64,000 bases of DNA from Gemmataceae bacterium (GTDB taxonomy: Bacteria > Planctomycetota > Planctomycetia > Gemmatales > Gemmataceae), in NCBI GenBank assembly GCA_022842245.1, contig JALHPZ010000021.1, positions 1-64,000 of the forward strand. The letters are read 5' to 3'. Under the pieces are notes generated by a model. The model saw only the letters and a program-made list of their open reading frames with translations. It did not search any database and was not told where the DNA came from. A program made the translations under genes and the position numbers. Below, piece by piece: positions 1 through 7,669 of the stretch. Positions within the stretch are counted from its first letter, which is position 1; each line of letters starts with the position of its first letter.

Positions 1-802
1 GCGGCACCGCCGCGACGGCCGGCTTCGGCACCGGCAGCGCGGGCCGCGGCGACAGCGCCGGGTCCGCCGGTCGGGAGATCGGTTGCGCCGGTCCCGCCGT
101 CGGGATCACCACCGTCACGCCGGGGGCCGCCTTCGGCTTCGGCGCGAGCGCCGTCGCGTCCACCGGGGCCGGCGGAAGCACGCCCACGCGCGGCAGCGGT
201 TGGTTCTTCATCGGGTCGCCGAACACCTTCGCCATCACGTTGGGCGGTTCGTTCGGCAAGCGCGACGCCATCCCGGCCAGCAGCGGATCGGTCTTGCGGC
301 CCCGCGCTTGTGGCAAGCCGTTCGCGGCCGCCTGGTCGACGGGTACGAGACGTTCTTTAACCGGGGTGGTGCTCACCGTTCGCTGGTTCGGGAACTGGCC
401 GAAGAGCGGTCGCGGCGTTCCGGGCGCGAACGCGGGCGATGCGGATGCGGGCAGCGACGCGCCGGCCACCGCGGCAGGAACCGCGGGCAGAGAAGCGGAC
501 GTTGGCGTCGGTGCGGTCACGCCGACCGATGGCGTCGCCGGCGCGGCCGGCTTGCCGAGGAACGCCGGATTCGTCAGCGTGTAGATCGTGCCGGTGCCGA
601 GGTCCTTCACGTCGGTCAGGATCGAACCGTCGGGCTGCGTTTCGCTCTTGAGGACTTGCACGCGACGTTCGGGCTGGCCGGCGGTCTTCATGACATACAC
701 CGGCCCGCCGCTCGGTGCGGTCGCCGGCGCCTGGCCGAACACCGGAACGACCCCCGTCGCCCACGCAGCCGTCACCAGTGCCAACCGCGCCTGCCGATTC
801 AT
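1..802 (-). CDS. Secreted Pro/Ala-rich protein, C-terminus beyond window
   Basis: The reading frame opens at an ATG at 802 and stays open to the window edge, so at least 267 residues are present and the C-terminus is missing. Residues 1-24 look like a signal peptide (an Arg near the start, a hydrophobic stretch, then a VFGQ cleavage-like end), so the product is probably exported. The rest is low complexity and rich in Ala, Pro, Thr and Val, with short conserved-looking islands around residues 30-65 (VYVMKTAGQPERRVQVLKSE) that could be a small folded domain. No enzymatic motif is visible. Downstream of the alpha/beta hydrolase on the same strand, about 120 bp away. Function unknown. Confidence 0.6.
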   Translation of the reverse strand, partial: MNRQARLALVTAAWATGVVPVFGQAPATAPSGGPVYVMKTAGQPERRVQVLKSETQPDGSILTDVKDLGTGTIYTLTNPAFLGKPAAPATPSVGVTAPTPTSASLPAVPAAVAGASLPASASPAFAPGTPRPLFGQFPNQRTVSTTPVKERLVPVDQAAANGLPQARGRKTDPLLAGMASRLPNEPPNVMAKVFGDPMKNQPLPRVGVLPPAPVDATALAPKPKAAPGVTVVIPTAGPAQPISRPADPALSPRPALPVPKPAVAAVP

Positions 803-921
803 GGACGAGCCTCCGTGCCCACCCGGGCGCGAAGACGCGCCGGGAGACTACCGTGTCTCTCGTTTGTATCGGTTGTTCGGATGAGGAAACTTGACGGGAT
901 TGGGGAAAATCGACCGGCGCG

Positions 922-1956
922 TCACGCCTTCGCGGCAATGACGCGGTCCGGTACGGAGAGACCGCGGCGCGCCAGCGACGGGGTGCCGAGGTGGCGGTCG
1001 AAGAATTCCACGAGTTTGTCGTGGTAAGTATCGCCGGCGATGTGCAGCGCCATGTTGTGCTTGGCGCCGTCGACCATCCAGAGTTCCTTGGCGGCGGAGC
1101 GCTTGGCGAGGCCGACGAGCGTTTCGGCCATTTCGGGTTTGATGTAGGTGTCGCCGCCGCCGTGGATCGCGAGCCAGGGCTGGCGCATCTTGCGCACGGC
1201 CTTCTCGACCGACACGAACTCGACGCCGCGCTGCTTGCGGACCTCGTCGAGCGCCGCGTTGCCCAGCAGGCCGTAGAACCAGTCCGGAATGCGCTTCCGC
1301 AGCCATTCGCGGCGCTTGATGTAGATGCTCACCCATTTGCGGATGAACGGCACCATCGTGGTGTAGGTGGCGAACGCGCCGTCGGTGGCGACGCAGCGGA
1401 CGCGGCGGTCCTCGGCGGCGAGCAGCAGGCCCAGGCTGCCGCCCTTGCTGACGCCGAAGAGGCCGACGCCGTGCGGGTCGGCATCGGGCCGGGAATGCAG
1501 GTATTCCAGCGCCGCGCGGGCGTCCGCGAGGTCGCGGTCCGTCACCCATTGCAGCGGTTCGTAGGAGGCGTCCTTGTCGCTGTCCCCCTGGTTGCGGGGT
1601 TCGTAAGCGAACACGTCGTACCCGTCCGCCCGCAGGCGATCGCAGTACGACTGGCTGGACCAGCGATCGGAGCCGAACTCGAGGCCGAAGAGGATCACGC
1701 CCTTGCGCTGCGACTGGGTCGTCGGGAGGTAACAGCCGCGCAGGGTTCGGCCTTCGGCCGTGGGGATGCGCACGTCTTCCGCGTCCGCGTTCGGTTCCCC
1801 GCGGGGGATCACGAACAACGGCTTCTCCTGGAAGATGCGCGTGATGACGTGGACGTAGTACCGGCGGTAGTACAGGTAGCAGGCGAGCACGAACAGTGCC
1901 GTGATGGGCACCGGACCGAACACGAAGATCAGGACGAAATACATCCAGTCGGGCAC
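922..1956 (-). CDS. Membrane-anchored alpha/beta hydrolase
   Basis: 344 residues. Residues 5-28 form a hydrophobic N-terminal anchor, so the hydrolase domain is tethered to a membrane. The nucleophile elbow G-V-S-K-G is at 168-172 (Ser170). Asp269 (in GGGDTY) and His300 (in GAKHN) are good candidates for the rest of the Ser-Asp-His triad. The fold resembles the serine aminopeptidase S33/dienelactone hydrolase-like group. The substrate cannot be told. It follows the ketosynthase gene on the same strand after 95 bp, so it may be read with the fatty-acid-like operon and act as an acyl ester or thioester hydrolase, but that is inference from position only. Confidence 0.8.
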   Translation of the reverse strand: MPDWMYFVLIFVFGPVPITALFVLACYLYYRRYYVHVITRIFQEKPLFVIPRGEPNADAEDVRIPTAEGRTLRGCYLPTTQSQRKGVILFGLEFGSDRWSSQSYCDRLRADGYDVFAYEPRNQGDSDKDASYEPLQWVTDRDLADARAALEYLHSRPDADPHGVGLFGVSKGGSLGLLLAAEDRRVRCVATDGAFATYTTMVPFIRKWVSIYIKRREWLRKRIPDWFYGLLGNAALDEVRKQRGVEFVSVEKAVRKMRQPWLAIHGGGDTYIKPEMAETLVGLAKRSAAKELWMVDGAKHNMALHIAGDTYHDKLVEFFDRHLGTPSLARRGLSVPDRVIAAKA

Positions 1957-2051
1957 TGGACCAGTCTCCGGAGGGAAAACGATTCAACACCGGTCAACGT
2001 TCAGGGTAACGGGAAATCCGGAAAAACTTGTCCGGAAAAACCCGTCCGAAC

Positions 2052-3341
2052 TCAAAAACGGCTGGCGATCAGCGTTATATTCTGTCCGCCAAACCCGAAA
2101 CTGTTGGAGAGCACATTCCGAATGCCCGCCTTTTCGCGGGCGACGTTCGGCACGTAGTCGAGATCGCACTTCGGGTCGGGCGTCTCGTAGTTGATGGTCG
2201 GCGGCAGCACGCCCCGCAACATCGCCTGGATGCTGAGGATCAGCTCCACCGCGCCCCCGGCGGCAATCAGGTGTCCGAGCATGCTCTTGCTCGAACTCAC
2301 CGGGATTTTATAAGCTTTCTCGCCAAAGGCACCCTTGATCGCCGCGGTTTCGCACTCGTCGTTGGCGGCCGTGCTGGTTCCGTGGGCATTGATGTACCCA
2401 ATGTCATCGGGTGCCAGCCGGGCATCCTTGAGCGCGTCGCGCATCGCTTTGACCGCGCCGCGGCCTTCGGGGTGCGGGTCGGTCATGCGGTAGGCGTCGC
2501 CGGTGGTGCCGTAGCCGGTCAATTCGGCATAGATTCGCGCGCCGCGCTTCTTCGCGTGCTCCAGTTCCTCCAGAATGACCATGCCCGCGCCTTCCCCGAG
2601 CACGAACCCGTCGCGATCCAGATCGAACGGGCGGCTGGCGCGCTTGGGTTCCGCGTTGCGCGTCGAGAGCGCGGTCAGGCGGTTGAACCCGGTCACGCCG
2701 AGCGGGTGGATCATGCTGTGCGCGCCGCCGGCGAGGATCAGGTCGGCGTCGTCGTGGCGGATGAACTCGGTCGCCTCGCCGATGGCCTGGGCGCTGGCGG
2801 CGCAGGCGGTCAGGCAGGTGAAGTTCGGCCCGAGCAGTTCGAACTCCTCGGCGAGGTGCCCGGCCGTGGTGTGCATCTCGAACTCGGCTTCGCGGCGCGG
2901 GTCGAAGAGGTCCTTGGCGGCGCGGCAGAACTGGCCGGCGTCCGCGCGGAAGCCGTTGGCGTCCGCGGCGCGGCCGATCGAGTCGATGAGGCTGTAGAAA
3001 TCCTCGGCCCCTTCGCCCGAACCCAGGTACACGCCGAACCGCGTGCGGTCCACGCCGGCGGTCTGCAGCAACCCGGCGTCCCGCAACGCCTGTTGCGCCG
3101 CCACCAGCGCGAACTTGGTATTCTCGCCCGCCTTCACGTACTCGGCGGCGTTCGGCAGCCAGTCGTCCAGGCGGAATCCCTTCACCTCCGCCGAGATCTG
3201 GGTCGGAAAGGCCCGCGCGTCGAACCGCGTGGTGTAGTCCACGCCGCACTCGCCCCGCAGCGCGGCCTCGAACGTCGCCTCGGGCGAGTGGCCCAGCGGC
3301 GTGATCGACCCGATCCCCGTGATGACGACGCGACGACGCAT
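2052..3341 (-). CDS. Beta-ketoacyl-ACP synthase (FabF-like), catalytically intact
   Basis: Condensing enzyme of the thiolase superfamily that extends an acyl chain with malonyl-ACP. The start at 3341 gives MRRRVVITG, the usual N-terminus of FabF proteins, and a length of 429 residues, close to the family norm; an upstream in-frame start would only add an arginine-rich tail. The active-site Cys180 lies in LTACAAS, the two catalytic histidines are His320 (NAHGTST) and His357 (SMLGH), and Lys352 is conserved. It is the last condensing gene of the minus-strand operon, 32 bp after the DUF202 gene. Whether it serves bulk fatty acid synthesis or a special lipid or polyketide is not decided by the sequence; the operon context (see the partner at 3765-5051) favours a special product. 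Confidence 0.92.
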   Translation of the reverse strand: MRRRVVITGIGSITPLGHSPEATFEAALRGECGVDYTTRFDARAFPTQISAEVKGFRLDDWLPNAAEYVKAGENTKFALVAAQQALRDAGLLQTAGVDRTRFGVYLGSGEGAEDFYSLIDSIGRAADANGFRADAGQFCRAAKDLFDPRREAEFEMHTTAGHLAEEFELLGPNFTCLTACAASAQAIGEATEFIRHDDADLILAGGAHSMIHPLGVTGFNRLTALSTRNAEPKRASRPFDLDRDGFVLGEGAGMVILEELEHAKKRGARIYAELTGYGTTGDAYRMTDPHPEGRGAVKAMRDALKDARLAPDDIGYINAHGTSTAANDECETAAIKGAFGEKAYKIPVSSSKSMLGHLIAAGGAVELILSIQAMLRGVLPPTINYETPDPKCDLDYVPNVAREKAGIRNVLSNSFGFGGQNITLIASRF

Positions 3342-3373
3342 GGTTGGATCCAGACCTCGAACGACGGAAGCGA

Positions 3374-3736
3374 TCAACTCGCCCCCAGAAAGACCGCCAG
3401 GAACAGAACGGCGGCGCCGACCAGACACGACATGCCGATCGCCCAGCCGCCCCAGTAGCCGTTCGGGCGCTCCGCGCGGCCGAGCGTCCGGCAGAACCGG
3501 ACGTGCTGCCAGGCCGACCCCAGGATCGCCATCGCGCCCAGCACGACCAAACCGGCACCGATGAGGGCGGCACCGCGCGTCTCGACAGGCGCTTCGGAGT
3601 TCCTTCCCACCAGCCGCAGGAACAACCCGAACCGGGAGACCACGAAGCCGAGGCCCGCGATCGTCAGGCCCGTCCGCAGCCAGGCGAGCAAGGTTCGCTC
3701 CGCGGCGAAGAACACCCGCGGATCGTTCTCACCCAC
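3374..3736 (-). CDS. DUF202 family small membrane protein
   Basis: 120 residues. The N-terminus carries the hallmark AAERTLLAWLRTGLTIAG of DUF202/YidH-like proteins, followed by three probable membrane segments at about 22-42, 58-76 and 96-118. The biochemical role of DUF202 proteins is not known to me. Its position is unusual: it sits between the two ketosynthase genes (28 bp after one, 32 bp before the other) and is therefore almost certainly co-transcribed with the lipid operon, which suggests a membrane role for the pathway, perhaps in placing or moving the product. That last point is inference. Confidence 0.85.
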   Translation of the reverse strand: MGENDPRVFFAAERTLLAWLRTGLTIAGLGFVVSRFGLFLRLVGRNSEAPVETRGAALIGAGLVVLGAMAILGSAWQHVRFCRTLGRAERPNGYWGGWAIGMSCLVGAAVLFLAVFLGAS

Positions 3737-3764
3737 GGTCCGTTCCCCCGTCGAGGGTCGGCAA

Positions 3765-5051
3765 TCAATCCTGCCAGCGCTTCACGACCGCCACGGCGCA
3801 CTGGCCCATGTCGGTGTAGTTGATCTTCACGGCGTAGGGCTTCGCCACCGGCCGCGGCGCGCCGACGTGCACGGTCACGGGGCATTCCGTCCCCACGTCG
3901 GTGCAGTTCTGCGTGCCGGGCAACTCACCATGATGGAGCGAGAGCACCGTGGCCGCCAGTTCCAGCGCGCCGGAGGCCGCGCCGGCATTGCCCGTCTGCC
4001 CCTTGAGGGCGAACACGGGCACGCTCTTGCCGAAGACCTCGTGGATCGCGCGGGCCTCGAAGGCATCCAGGGCGATCGAGCCGCCGGCGTTCGCATTCAC
4101 ATGATCGACATCCGCGGGTCCGATGCCGGCATCCTTGAGGGCGTTGCGGATGACGCCGGCGAGCACCGGCCCGCGCTTGCCGCGATCGAAGCCCGACGCG
4201 AACCCGGCGAGTTCCGCGAGAATCGTCGCGCCGCGCTTCGTGGCATGCGACAACTCCTCGAGGCCGAAGATGACCGCGGCTTCGCCGGCCGCGACGCCAT
4301 CGCGGTCCCGGTCGAACGGCCGGACCGCCGTCGCGGGGGCGGCGTTGTTCCGCGTGAACGGGACGAACAGGTTGTTCCGCGTGAAGCTGAGCGGATTGAT
4401 CTTGGAGTCGGTGCCGCCGACGAGGAAATAATCGGCCGCGTCGCGCTGGAGGAGCCGGAACGCTTCGCCGAGCGCCAGCGTGCTGGCCACGTCGCCGCCG
4501 GTGATCGTGTTGTTCGGCCCCTGCGCGTCGAAGAAGATCGACACGTGGCACGCCGGCATGTTCGGCAGATACTTCAGCATCCACAGGGGCGTGATCTTTT
4601 CCAGCCCTTCGTGGCCCCACTTCGCCATGTCGATGACGCGGGACGTTTCGGTGATCGTATGCTTGGCGGCGCCGGCCAGATCGTCCAGTTCGCTCGCCAC
4701 CATCACGCAGCCGATCTCGATGCCGAACCGGAACGGATCCATGCTGCCCGGCTTGGGACCGCCGGCGTCCATGGCAAGTTGGGCGGCGCAGAGGCCCATC
4801 TGCACCGTCTTGGCCATGTTCTTGAGCGATTTTCGGCCGTCCTTGTTGGACGCCGGAATGTACTTCTTCGCGTCGAAGGGCTGCGGGAATTCGCCGGCGA
4901 TCCGGCACGGCAGCGCGGAGGCGTCGAACGCCTGGATGGTGCGGATACCGACGGTCCCGGCGCGGAGGTTGTCCCGGAAGGCGGGGCCATCGCCGATCGG
5001 CGTGATCGCGCCTAGGCTGGTGAAAACGGCCCGGCGGTGCGGTGCGGACAT
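3765..5051 (-). CDS. Ketosynthase-like protein lacking Cys-His-His (chain-length-factor-like)
   Basis: 428 residues from the ATG at 5051 (MSAPHRRAVFTSLGAITPIG), which matches the N-terminus of FabF-type enzymes. An upstream GTG at 5093 would overlap the preceding stop by 4 bp (GTGA) and give 442 residues; it could be the true start through coupling. Aligned by eye with the intact ketosynthase at 2052-3341, the nucleophile Cys is Asp187 (GPNNTITGGDVAS), the first His is Asn321 (VNANAGGS) and the second His is Asn355 (KGQTGN), while Lys350 and the glycine framework are kept. It should not condense. Such inactive partners are known as chain length factors in type II polyketide synthases, where they pair with an active ketosynthase. 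The genes are read together, so a heterodimer with the 2052-3341 product is the natural guess. Confidence 0.85.
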   Translation of the reverse strand: MSAPHRRAVFTSLGAITPIGDGPAFRDNLRAGTVGIRTIQAFDASALPCRIAGEFPQPFDAKKYIPASNKDGRKSLKNMAKTVQMGLCAAQLAMDAGGPKPGSMDPFRFGIEIGCVMVASELDDLAGAAKHTITETSRVIDMAKWGHEGLEKITPLWMLKYLPNMPACHVSIFFDAQGPNNTITGGDVASTLALGEAFRLLQRDAADYFLVGGTDSKINPLSFTRNNLFVPFTRNNAAPATAVRPFDRDRDGVAAGEAAVIFGLEELSHATKRGATILAELAGFASGFDRGKRGPVLAGVIRNALKDAGIGPADVDHVNANAGGSIALDAFEARAIHEVFGKSVPVFALKGQTGNAGAASGALELAATVLSLHHGELPGTQNCTDVGTECPVTVHVGAPRPVAKPYAVKINYTDMGQCAVAVVKRWQD

Positions 5052-5089
5052 AGTGGCCACGCTCGTTGTCGATGCTCGTCCGGTCGCCG

Positions 5090-5578
5090 TCACGCCGGGG
5101 TTTCCGGCACCGCGACCCGCTTCGCGATACCCAACAGGTATTTCAACTCGCCGCTGAAGACGAAATTATGATCGCCGAACATCTGGGCGGATCGGTTCTG
5201 GTCCAGGTGGGCAAAGAAGATCTCGGCCTCCGCGATGGGGTCGCCGTCGGAGGTCACGCGGCCCTTGATGACCGCCCCTTCGGGCCGCAGGTCCACCATC
5301 TCGGCCGTGTACGTCAGCGTTTCGCCGGGCATCGCCTCGCGGTGGAACTTCGCGTTCGGGATCTTCGCGAGGACGACCTTCTCGCGGAAGTCGTTCGCTT
5401 CGCCGACGAGGATGCCGCCGGTCTGCGCGAGGCCTTCGAGAATCAGCGGCGCGGGCATCACCGGGTAGCCGGGGAAATGCTCGCCGAAGTGATCCTCGGC
5501 GTGGCTCAGGCACTTCACCGCCGTCGCGGACTTCTTCGATTCGAAGTGCGTGAAGCGGTCGATCCAGATCCAGCGCAT
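5090..5578 (-). CDS. FabZ-like 3-hydroxyacyl-ACP dehydratase 1 (HotDog fold)
   Basis: 162 residues with the central HotDog helix region EHFPGYPVMPAPLILEGLAQ. His34 and Glu48 match the catalytic pair of FabZ/FabA dehydratases, which remove water from 3-hydroxyacyl-ACP. The C-terminal third (after about residue 130) has no motif I recognise. It is a paralogue of the second dehydratase at 6863-7375, which has the same residue numbers for its His/Glu pair. It lies between the acyl carrier protein and the degenerate ketosynthase; its stop codon overlaps a possible GTG start of the next gene. Confidence 0.88.
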   Translation of the reverse strand: MRWIWIDRFTHFESKKSATAVKCLSHAEDHFGEHFPGYPVMPAPLILEGLAQTGGILVGEANDFREKVVLAKIPNAKFHREAMPGETLTYTAEMVDLRPEGAVIKGRVTSDGDPIAEAEIFFAHLDQNRSAQMFGDHNFVFSGELKYLLGIAKRVAVPETPA

Positions 5579-5590
5579 GATGGTCTCGCG

Positions 5591-5620
5591 GAAGCCCGGG
5601 GATGATCATCCCCGGGCTTC
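5591..5620. repeat. Perfect 30-bp palindrome inside the lipid operon
   Basis: The 30 bases read identically on both strands (half site GAAGCCCGGGGATGA). It fills most of the 44-bp gap between the acyl carrier protein gene and dehydratase 1. It has a short T-rich flank (TCTT) on the plus side only, so on the transcribed minus strand it is not a classical terminator. The GAAGCCCGG motif recurs at 12191 and near 51385. Confidence 0.9.
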
Positions 5621-5622
5621 TC

Positions 5623-6018
5623 TTACGCGCCCAGTTTGGCCTTGAGGTATCGGACGATCAGGTTCACCGTGAACAGGTCGCCCATGTTGTCGAGTTTCGG
5701 GTCGGCCGCGAACTTGTCCAGTTCCGCCGGGTCCGCGAACGGCATCTTGTCGCGCAATTCCGCAAGGCCCTTCTCGGTGATCTTCCCGCCCGCCACCAGC
5801 GACGGATCGCCCTGGAAGATCGACTCCGGGAACAGCTCGCCGCGCGGAATCTTGATCCCGAACTCGCGCTCGAGCCGGAAGACGATGTCGAGGAAGTCGA
5901 TCGACTCCGCGCCCAGGTCCGCCTGCAGGCGGGACGAAGCGGTCACTTCGTCGTCGTCGCGGTTCAGGGCGTCGACCAGCGTCGCCTTCACCTTCTGGAA
6001 AATGTCGTCCTGCGTCAT
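5623..6018 (-). CDS. Acyl carrier protein, long variant
   Basis: 131 residues. The carrier site is Ser39 in DLGAESIDFLDIVF, matching the D-S-L/I-D-type 4'-phosphopantetheine attachment site with the following amphipathic helix. Ordinary ACPs have about 80 residues; this one is longer because of about 45 extra residues between helix 2 and the last helix (KITEKGLAELRDKMPFADPA region). Starts at ATG 6018; the stop leaves a 44-bp gap containing a palindrome before dehydratase 1. It is 10 bp after the reductase gene stop, so tightly linked. It should carry the growing chain for the enzymes of this operon. Confidence 0.9.
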   Translation of the reverse strand: MTQDDIFQKVKATLVDALNRDDDEVTASSRLQADLGAESIDFLDIVFRLEREFGIKIPRGELFPESIFQGDPSLVAGGKITEKGLAELRDKMPFADPAELDKFAADPKLDNMGDLFTVNLIVRYLKAKLGA

Positions 6019-6028
6019 TGCATATCCC

Positions 6029-6793
6029 TCATCCGGTCACCGCGCCGAGGCTCAGGCCGCCGTCGACGGTGATGACTTGTCCGGTGATGTACGCGGCCCC
6101 CGGCCCGGCCAGGAACGCCACCACGTTCGCGATATCGTCCGGCTGCCCCAGACGGCGCAGCGGGACCAGTTTCTTCTCGATGAAATCCCCGGCCTTTGAA
6201 CGGACCGCCTCGCTCATGTCCGTCGCGATGAACCCCGGCGCCACCGCGTTCACGGTCACGTTCCGGCTGCCCAGTTCCACCGCCAGCGCCCGCGTGAACG
6301 AGTTCACCGCGCCCTTGCTCGCGGCGTAGTTCGTCTGCCCCTGGTTCACGTGCTCCGCCGCCACGCTCGAAACGTTGATGATCCGGCCATAGCGCTGCTT
6401 GAGCGCCATCTGGTTCGCCACCGCCTTGCAGAACCAGAACGTCCCGTTCAGGTTCGTCTGGATCACGGTGTTCCAGGCGTCGGCCTCCATGCGGATGAAC
6501 AGACCGTCCCGGATGACCCCGGCGTTGTTCACGAGGATGTCCACACGGCCCCAGTCCGCCAGCACGCCGCCCACGACCACCTCGGCCGCGGCCGGATCCG
6601 CCACGTCGGCCTGGATCGCCTTCGCGACCCCGCCCGCCGCAGTGATCTCCGCCTCGAGCGCCAACGCCGCGTCCTTCGCTCCGCGATAGACGAACGCCAC
6701 CTTCGCGCCTTGCGCGGCGAGTTTCTGCACGATCGCTTTGCCGATGCCCCGGCTGCCGCCGGTGACGAGGGCCACTTGGTCCTTCAACTGCAT
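6029..6793 (-). CDS. 3-oxoacyl-ACP reductase (FabG-like SDR)
   Basis: Short-chain dehydrogenase, 254 residues from the ATG at 6793, preceded by GGCGGAG at a good distance; this decides the start over an in-frame upstream ATG. The cofactor motif TGGSRGIG is at 11-18, NNAG at 89-92, the catalytic Ser at 142-143 and Tyr156-x3-Lys160 (YAASK); the C-terminus ends with the usual VDGG. Arg-rich loop residues after the second strand (VYRGAK) suggest NADPH. It reduces 3-oxoacyl-ACP to 3-hydroxyacyl-ACP and sits between the ACP and dehydratase 2 genes, completing a reduction/dehydration cycle in the operon. No enoyl reductase gene is present in the window. Confidence 0.9.
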   Translation of the reverse strand: MQLKDQVALVTGGSRGIGKAIVQKLAAQGAKVAFVYRGAKDAALALEAEITAAGGVAKAIQADVADPAAAEVVVGGVLADWGRVDILVNNAGVIRDGLFIRMEADAWNTVIQTNLNGTFWFCKAVANQMALKQRYGRIINVSSVAAEHVNQGQTNYAASKGAVNSFTRALAVELGSRNVTVNAVAPGFIATDMSEAVRSKAGDFIEKKLVPLRRLGQPDDIANVVAFLAGPGAAYITGQVITVDGGLSLGAVTG

Positions 6794-6812
6794 GTTTTCT
6801 CCGCCCATGCCC

Positions 6813-6852
6813 ACCGCGCTCCGCTCCGAAGACTCCTCGTCGCGGCTAAACG
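6813..6852. repeat. Dispersed 36-40 bp intergenic element, copy 1
   Basis: A degenerate copy (GCTCCGAAGACTCCT...CGCGGCTAAACG) of an element seen again at 37814-37852 and, as a perfect inverted pair, at 56129-56219. It lies between the reductase and dehydratase 2 genes. Confidence 0.7.
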
Positions 6853-6862
6853 ATTCCTGCCT

Positions 6863-7375
6863 TTAACTCCGCACTCCGCACTCCGCACTCCGCACTGGCC
6901 GCAATTCCCCGGTCAACAGCGCCAAGCGTTCGCGCCAGTGCTTGAGCAACTTCTCGTCCGCCGCCACCCCGGCCGGGCCGCGTTCGCTCAACGAGTAACC
7001 TCGGAGCGTGAACTGCGCCGAAACCGTCGCTTCGCCGGCGTCGTTGGTCCCTTTTCCGCGGAACACCGCCGTCGCCCCTTCGTCCTTCACCAGATCCACG
7101 CTCACGTCCAGCCGGTGGCCGGGCTGCATGAACGTGCCGTACTTCACGTTCCGAACCTCCCGCAGCACGATGGCGGGATGCCGGTAATCCGTCGACGCCC
7201 GCCAGAGCCACGCGGCCGCCTCGACCAGCGCCTCCAGCATCAGCACGCCCGGCATCACCGGGAAGCGCGGAAAATGGTCCGCGAGGTATTCCTCCCCGAG
7301 CGCCAGGAACTTCGCCGCCCGCAGGTTCTTGCCCGCATCCCAGCCGTCAATTCGATCGATCAACTGGAACCGCAT
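6863..7375 (-). CDS. FabZ-like dehydratase 2 (HotDog fold)
   Basis: 170 residues from the ATG at 7375 (MRFQLIDRIDGWDAGK); an upstream in-frame extension of 47 codons begins in unremarkable sequence and is not favoured. The core DHFPRFPVMPGVLMLEALVE contains His34 and Glu48, the same positions as in dehydratase 1, so the two genes look like an old tandem duplication. It is the first gene of the operon on the minus strand. The last ten residues (VRSAECGVRS) are encoded by a heptamer repeat (6866-6893), meaning that repeat DNA has extended or replaced the original C-terminus. Catalysis of 3-hydroxyacyl-ACP dehydration is expected; it could instead be a thioesterase-like relative. Confidence 0.85.
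   Translation of the reverse strand: MRFQLIDRIDGWDAGKNLRAAKFLALGEEYLADHFPRFPVMPGVLMLEALVEAAAWLWRASTDYRHPAIVLREVRNVKYGTFMQPGHRLDVSVDLVKDEGATAVFRGKGTNDAGEATVSAQFTLRGYSLSERGPAGVAADEKLLKHWRERLALLTGELRPVRSAECGVRS
6866..6893. repeat. Four tandem ACTCCGC heptamers
   Basis: Four perfect copies of ACTCCGC followed by ACTGGCC. They encode the C-terminal tail of dehydratase 2 on the minus strand. A related stretch occurs at 27956-27977 (ACTCCGCATTCCCC then ACTCCGC twice), just upstream of the aldo/keto reductase. Confidence 0.9.
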
Positions 7376-7669
7376 CGCTGCAAGCCCTGCCTCCGTCTTC
7401 CGGCGACGGTCCGATTGTCCGAAAGACTGAAATTCTACCGATGACGTCGGTTTCGACAACCCGGCGCCGTGTCGGGACTTATCGTCCATCCTGAGGATTA
7501 TCGCGAACCTCTTCAACCGGTAGAGTCTGCGAAATCGCCGGGTTGCCGGTTGGACTCTGCTTCGCTTGCCTCATGACGGGGTTGGGACGGATTTGACCGC
7601 CGCGACGCGCGGCCGGGGAATCGCTACAGCTTCACATCGGAACCGAAAGTGTGAACGAATCGACGATCG
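7376..7669. other. Intergenic region upstream of the lipid operon
   Basis: 294 bp between the first gene of the operon and the stop of the WD40 gene on the same strand. It must hold the operon promoter if there is one. I see no convincing -35/-10 pair, terminator or small gene. Confidence 0.4.

Noticed and set aside
5090-5093. GTG at 5093 as the start of the degenerate ketosynthase
   Set aside because: Not excluded, but the ATG at 5051 gives the N-terminus typical of the family; the GTG would add 14 residues without similarity.
6866-6893. Heptamer array as a CRISPR
   Set aside because: Units are contiguous with no spacers and only 7 bp long.
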